The notes under the pieces are model-generated. The model ran no database searches. It saw nothing but the letters and a program-made list of their open reading frames with translations, and was not told the DNA's origin. Of a stretch of 64,000 bases of DNA, positions 61,391 through 64,000 are shown piece by piece. Where the stretch lies: NCBI GenBank assembly GCA_020635085.1, contig JACKAL010000008.1, forward strand, positions 26,050-90,049. Direction: 5' to 3'. The stretch's first letter is position 1. The number at the start of each line of letters is the position of its first letter. The position numbers and the translations under genes were made by a program. The DNA is from Pseudobdellovibrionaceae bacterium. Lineage in GTDB: Bacteria > Bdellovibrionota > Bdellovibrionia > Bdellovibrionales > JAGQZY01.

Positions 61391-62542
61391 ATGAAGACCA
61401 TTTTATTATTAGGTTCCGGTGAGTTGGGAAAAGAATTTGTAATTTCGGCAAAACGTTTAGGCGCTAGAGTGATAGCGGTAGATAAATATGCGGAAGCACC
61501 GGCTATGCAGGTTGCCGATGGTTTTGCAGTGATTGATATGTTGGATGGAAGCGCTTTAGAGCAAGTCGTGAAAAAATACAAACCAGATATTATTGTTCCA
61601 GAAATCGAAGCGATTCGCACCGAAAAACTAAAAGACTTTGAGACTCAGGGTATTTTTGTTGTACCCACTGCTAAGGCGGCCCACCTTACGATGAATCGAG
61701 ATGCGATTCGCGATGTTGCACATAAGATTTTAAAATTAAAAACAGCAAAATATGCCTATGCTACTTCCTATGAGGAATTAAAAGAAGTAGGCAAAACGAT
61801 TGGTTTCCCCTGCGTGATAAAGCCAGTAATGTCTTCCTCTGGGAAGGGTCAATCCATAGCTAAAAAAGAGGGAGATCTTCAGTCGTCGTGGACATGCGCC
61901 CTCGAAGGTATGCGCGGTACAACTAAAAAAGTAATCATAGAAGAATTTATTCCTTTTGAAAGTGAAATTACACTTCTGACTATAAAACAAAAAAAAGGAA
62001 AAACTATTTTTGTAAAACCGATTGGTCATAGACAGGAGCGAGGAGATTATCAAGAGAGCTGGCTTCCTGCTAAAATTACTCCAGCGCAACTTAAAAAGGC
62101 TCAGAATATGGCAAAAAAAGTAACAGATTATTTGGGGGGAGCGGGATTATTTGGTGTAGAATTTTTTATAACAAAGAAAGATGTTTATTTCTCGGAGCTT
62201 TCTCCACGACCCCATGATACGGGAATGGTAACAATGATTTCGCAAAATCTTTCTGAGTTTGATCTGCACACAAGAGCCATTTTGGGGCTACCTATTGGGG
62301 ATATTGATTATTTTGGCCCGAGTGCTTCAGCCGTTATTCTGGCTAGCAAAGAATCGACGTCGATTCGCTACAATGGTGTGGAGAAGGCATTGGAAGATAG
62401 CCATGTGGACATACGTCTTTTTGGTAAACCATCGTCACGGCCGTATCGGCGTATGGGTGTTGCTCTTGCCAGGGCGAAAAATATTAAAGACGCACGTTTA
62501 CGAGCCGCGAAGGCGGCACAAAAGATTAAATTGGAATATTAA
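61391..62542 (+). CDS. purT: Formate-dependent GAR transformylase PurT-like ATP-grasp enzyme
   Basis: A 383-aa ATP-grasp protein with the PurT opening (ILLLGSGELGKEFVISAKRLG; VDKYAEAPAMQVAD), ATP-grasp blocks (FPCVIKPVMSSSGKGQS; GLFGVEFFITKKDVYFSELSPRPHDTG) and a C-terminal SRPYRRMGVAL. It makes formyl-GAR from formate and ATP in purine synthesis. AGGAG precedes the ATG. The radical SAM gene begins right at its stop codon. Confidence 0.93.
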   Translation: MKTILLLGSGELGKEFVISAKRLGARVIAVDKYAEAPAMQVADGFAVIDMLDGSALEQVVKKYKPDIIVPEIEAIRTEKLKDFETQGIFVVPTAKAAHLTMNRDAIRDVAHKILKLKTAKYAYATSYEELKEVGKTIGFPCVIKPVMSSSGKGQSIAKKEGDLQSSWTCALEGMRGTTKKVIIEEFIPFESEITLLTIKQKKGKTIFVKPIGHRQERGDYQESWLPAKITPAQLKKAQNMAKKVTDYLGGAGLFGVEFFITKKDVYFSELSPRPHDTGMVTMISQNLSEFDLHTRAILGLPIGDIDYFGPSASAVILASKESTSIRYNGVEKALEDSHVDIRLFGKPSSRPYRRMGVALARAKNIKDARLRAAKAAQKIKLEY

Positions 62543-63409
62543 TTGAAATTTCAAAAAATCTATCTCGAAATTAGCAATGTCTGTAATTTGCAATGTACAT
62601 TTTGCCCGCCTGTCGAGCGGCAGAAAGCAGCAATGGATGTTGAGCATATTAAGAACTACCTTGCGCAGGCAAAGTCTTATGCAGAACGAATATGCTTTCA
62701 TGTTATGGGAGAACCACTAGGTCATAGCAGCTTTCCTGAATTTGTTAAAATTGCTGAAGAAATGGGGATCCCTCTAGAGATCACGACCAATGGCACATTG
62801 CTCAACGAAAGAAATCAAGTGGCATTACTCAATAAGACTGTCGTGCAAGTGAATTTTTCTGTACAAAGTTTTTTTGATAATTTTCCTCAAGCGGATTCTT
62901 CCAATTATATTGATAGACTTCTCTATTTTACCTCTAAAGCGAAACAAGAACACGACAATTTGTATATTAATTTTCGACTTTGGAATCTATCGAATGATCA
63001 GCAAGATAGTATACAAAACGAACAATTTCTTCGTCGTCTAGAAGAGTTCTTTACCGTAAAGATTAATCGCAACGTAGATCCGGCATTTCAAAAATCAAAA
63101 AGATTACAAGGACGCATTTATCTCCACTTCGATTCCCGCTTTGATTGGCCAGATGCGACGGCTAAACATATACGTACAAAAGGTACCTGTTATGGTACAC
63201 GAACGCATATTGCTGTTCATGCCAATGGCACGGTTGTGCCATGTTGTTTAGATAAGGAAGCCAATATTCCATTGGGAAATCTTAATCATACAAACTTAGA
63301 AGAGATCCTAGCTTCTGATCGATATCTCAACATGAAGAAAGGATTTGAGGAGGGAATTTTGGCAGAAGATTTCTGTCAAAAATGTTCCTTTGCAATGCGC
63401 TTCGATTGA
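62543..63409 (+). CDS. Radical SAM/SPASM enzyme
   Basis: A 288-aa protein starting with TTG that overlaps the purT stop (TAATTG). The radical SAM cluster motif CNLQCTFC is near the N-terminus. A SPASM-like region follows with GTCYG, VVPCCLDKE and a terminal CQKCSFAMRFD. Such enzymes modify peptides or small molecules. The substrate is unknown, and no precursor peptide is seen near it. Confidence 0.85.
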   Translation: MKFQKIYLEISNVCNLQCTFCPPVERQKAAMDVEHIKNYLAQAKSYAERICFHVMGEPLGHSSFPEFVKIAEEMGIPLEITTNGTLLNERNQVALLNKTVVQVNFSVQSFFDNFPQADSSNYIDRLLYFTSKAKQEHDNLYINFRLWNLSNDQQDSIQNEQFLRRLEEFFTVKINRNVDPAFQKSKRLQGRIYLHFDSRFDWPDATAKHIRTKGTCYGTRTHIAVHANGTVVPCCLDKEANIPLGNLNHTNLEEILASDRYLNMKKGFEEGILAEDFCQKCSFAMRFD

Positions 63410-63442
63410 TTTTTAGTTTTTTAAAGGCTTTAATCCTCATTC

Positions 63443-64000
63443 ATGATAAAAATCGCTGTTGTTGCAACAAATCATAAAAAACTTGGTGATACAGGGTTCA
63501 ATACCGGAGCGCACTTACTAGAGCTTTGCCATGTTGTTTTTCATTTGGAGCGTGCAAACTTCACCGTTGATCTTTGCAGCCCGTGCGGAGGGGAAATCCC
63601 GATCGACCCCAATAGTGTTGATTTATCTGAGCCCATTTTGCGTGATTACTATGAGCGGAAATCTTTTTTATATCGTTTACAACATAGTTTACCATTGGGC
63701 ACAATGAAGTATAGTGCGATTATCTTTTGCGGTGGTTGGGGCGCCCTCTGGGATTTTCCGAATAACCCACTGATTGCTACATTCTTAGCAGCAAACAGTG
63801 GGGTTCCTATTGGCGCACTATCTCAAGGAGTGGGCGCGCTTTTAACTACAGCTTTTCCTCAGCCGTCTTGGTTCAAGCTGGCTGGACCCACTTTAGAGGA
63901 AGATCGGGACGTGGGGCTTGATAAATTAGCGCCAATTTCCTTACAACAAAAATTGTCGGATTTCGGTTACACTTTTATATCTAGAGCAGCATGGACAAAT
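63443..64000 (+). CDS. DJ-1/PfpI superfamily protein lacking the catalytic Cys (3' end missing)
   Basis: The frame is open from ATG 63443 to the window edge (186 codons). It matches the Hsp31/PfpI fold: IAVVATNHKKLGDTG, then AIIFCGGWGALWDFPNN where family members have GGHG, and GALSQGVGALL where they have the nucleophile elbow A.CHG. Cys is replaced by Ser127 and His by Gln128, and the GGHG His by Trp. It is probably not an active peptidase, deglycase or hydratase of the usual kind. It follows the radical SAM gene by 33 bases. Confidence 0.78.
   Translation, partial: MIKIAVVATNHKKLGDTGFNTGAHLLELCHVVFHLERANFTVDLCSPCGGEIPIDPNSVDLSEPILRDYYERKSFLYRLQHSLPLGTMKYSAIIFCGGWGALWDFPNNPLIATFLAANSGVPIGALSQGVGALLTTAFPQPSWFKLAGPTLEEDRDVGLDKLAPISLQQKLSDFGYTFISRAAWTN

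Overview
The window looks like chromosomal DNA of a Bdellovibrio-type bacterium (phylum Bdellovibrionota). The evidence is a Tad/Flp (type IVb) pilus operon that ends in an Rhs/YD-repeat gene, an arrangement that recalls the Bdellovibrio host-interaction (hit) locus; many short lipoproteins and secreted orphan proteins; PilZ and CheY signalling proteins; and an all-Gram-negative envelope. This assignment is inferred from gene content and was not tested by a search.

Layout. 1-2.3 kb: a truncated outer-membrane-type protein, a single-domain response regulator and a small membrane protein. 2.3-12.1 kb (minus strand): a compact Tad operon in the order flp, leaderless pilin-like gene, prepilin peptidase, three TadE/pseudopilin-like genes, rcpC/cpaB, rcpA/cpaC secretin, a fused tadZ-tadA ATPase, tadB and the YD-repeat gene. 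tadC, tadD and tadG are not seen. A 39-bp perfect inverted repeat lies between the secretin and the ATPase, and a sigma-28-like promoter precedes flp. 12.3-30.9 kb: housekeeping genes (ligA, gatCAB, rho, rpmE, prfA, prmC, murA, serS) with a DUF192 protein, a LysM lipoprotein with a C-terminal membrane helix, a PilZ protein, a large GYF/TPR protein and tRNA-Ser(UGA). prmC and murA carry a cluster of one-base indels in mononucleotide runs, most simply explained by poor local consensus.

30.9-46.4 kb: two integrative elements inserted in tandem at the 3' end of tRNA-Ser. Three copies of the tRNA end (30922-30942, 39462-39482, 46369-46387) bound them, and each element has its own tyrosine integrase next to its left att copy and its own pair of terminal direct repeats. 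Element 1 carries an AlpA-like regulator, an HUH replication initiator with upstream hairpins, a SpoVG-like protein, a possible CHAT/caspase-like peptidase module (a small acidic protein, a His-Cys protein and a 266-aa unknown), a DUF2089 regulator/membrane protein/EF-hand hydrolase operon, a DUF3800 protein and an XRE regulator with twin operators. Element 2 resembles a phage satellite: integrase, AlpA-like protein, helicase, RepB-like primase, a zinc-finger protein, a stand-alone HsdR-N type nuclease, a lipoprotein, an XRE regulator and a terminase-small-subunit-like protein.

46.4-64 kb: accessory chromosomal genes. These are a secreted ankyrin protein; a self-inhibited Fic protein whose upstream region holds nine CTACAA sites, mostly about 21 bp apart; a di-haem peroxidase, a porin, an FMN-binding protein, two small membrane proteins and ApbE, which may form an exported flavin redox module; a cysteine-rich repeat protein; a secreted HAD phosphatase; a LysR regulator; and a purT/radical-SAM/DJ-1-like run at the end of the window.

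The best candidates for undescribed biology are the leaderless pilin with the TadZ-TadA fusion, the CHAT-like module in element 1, the satellite-like element 2, and the helically phased CTACAA array in front of fic.
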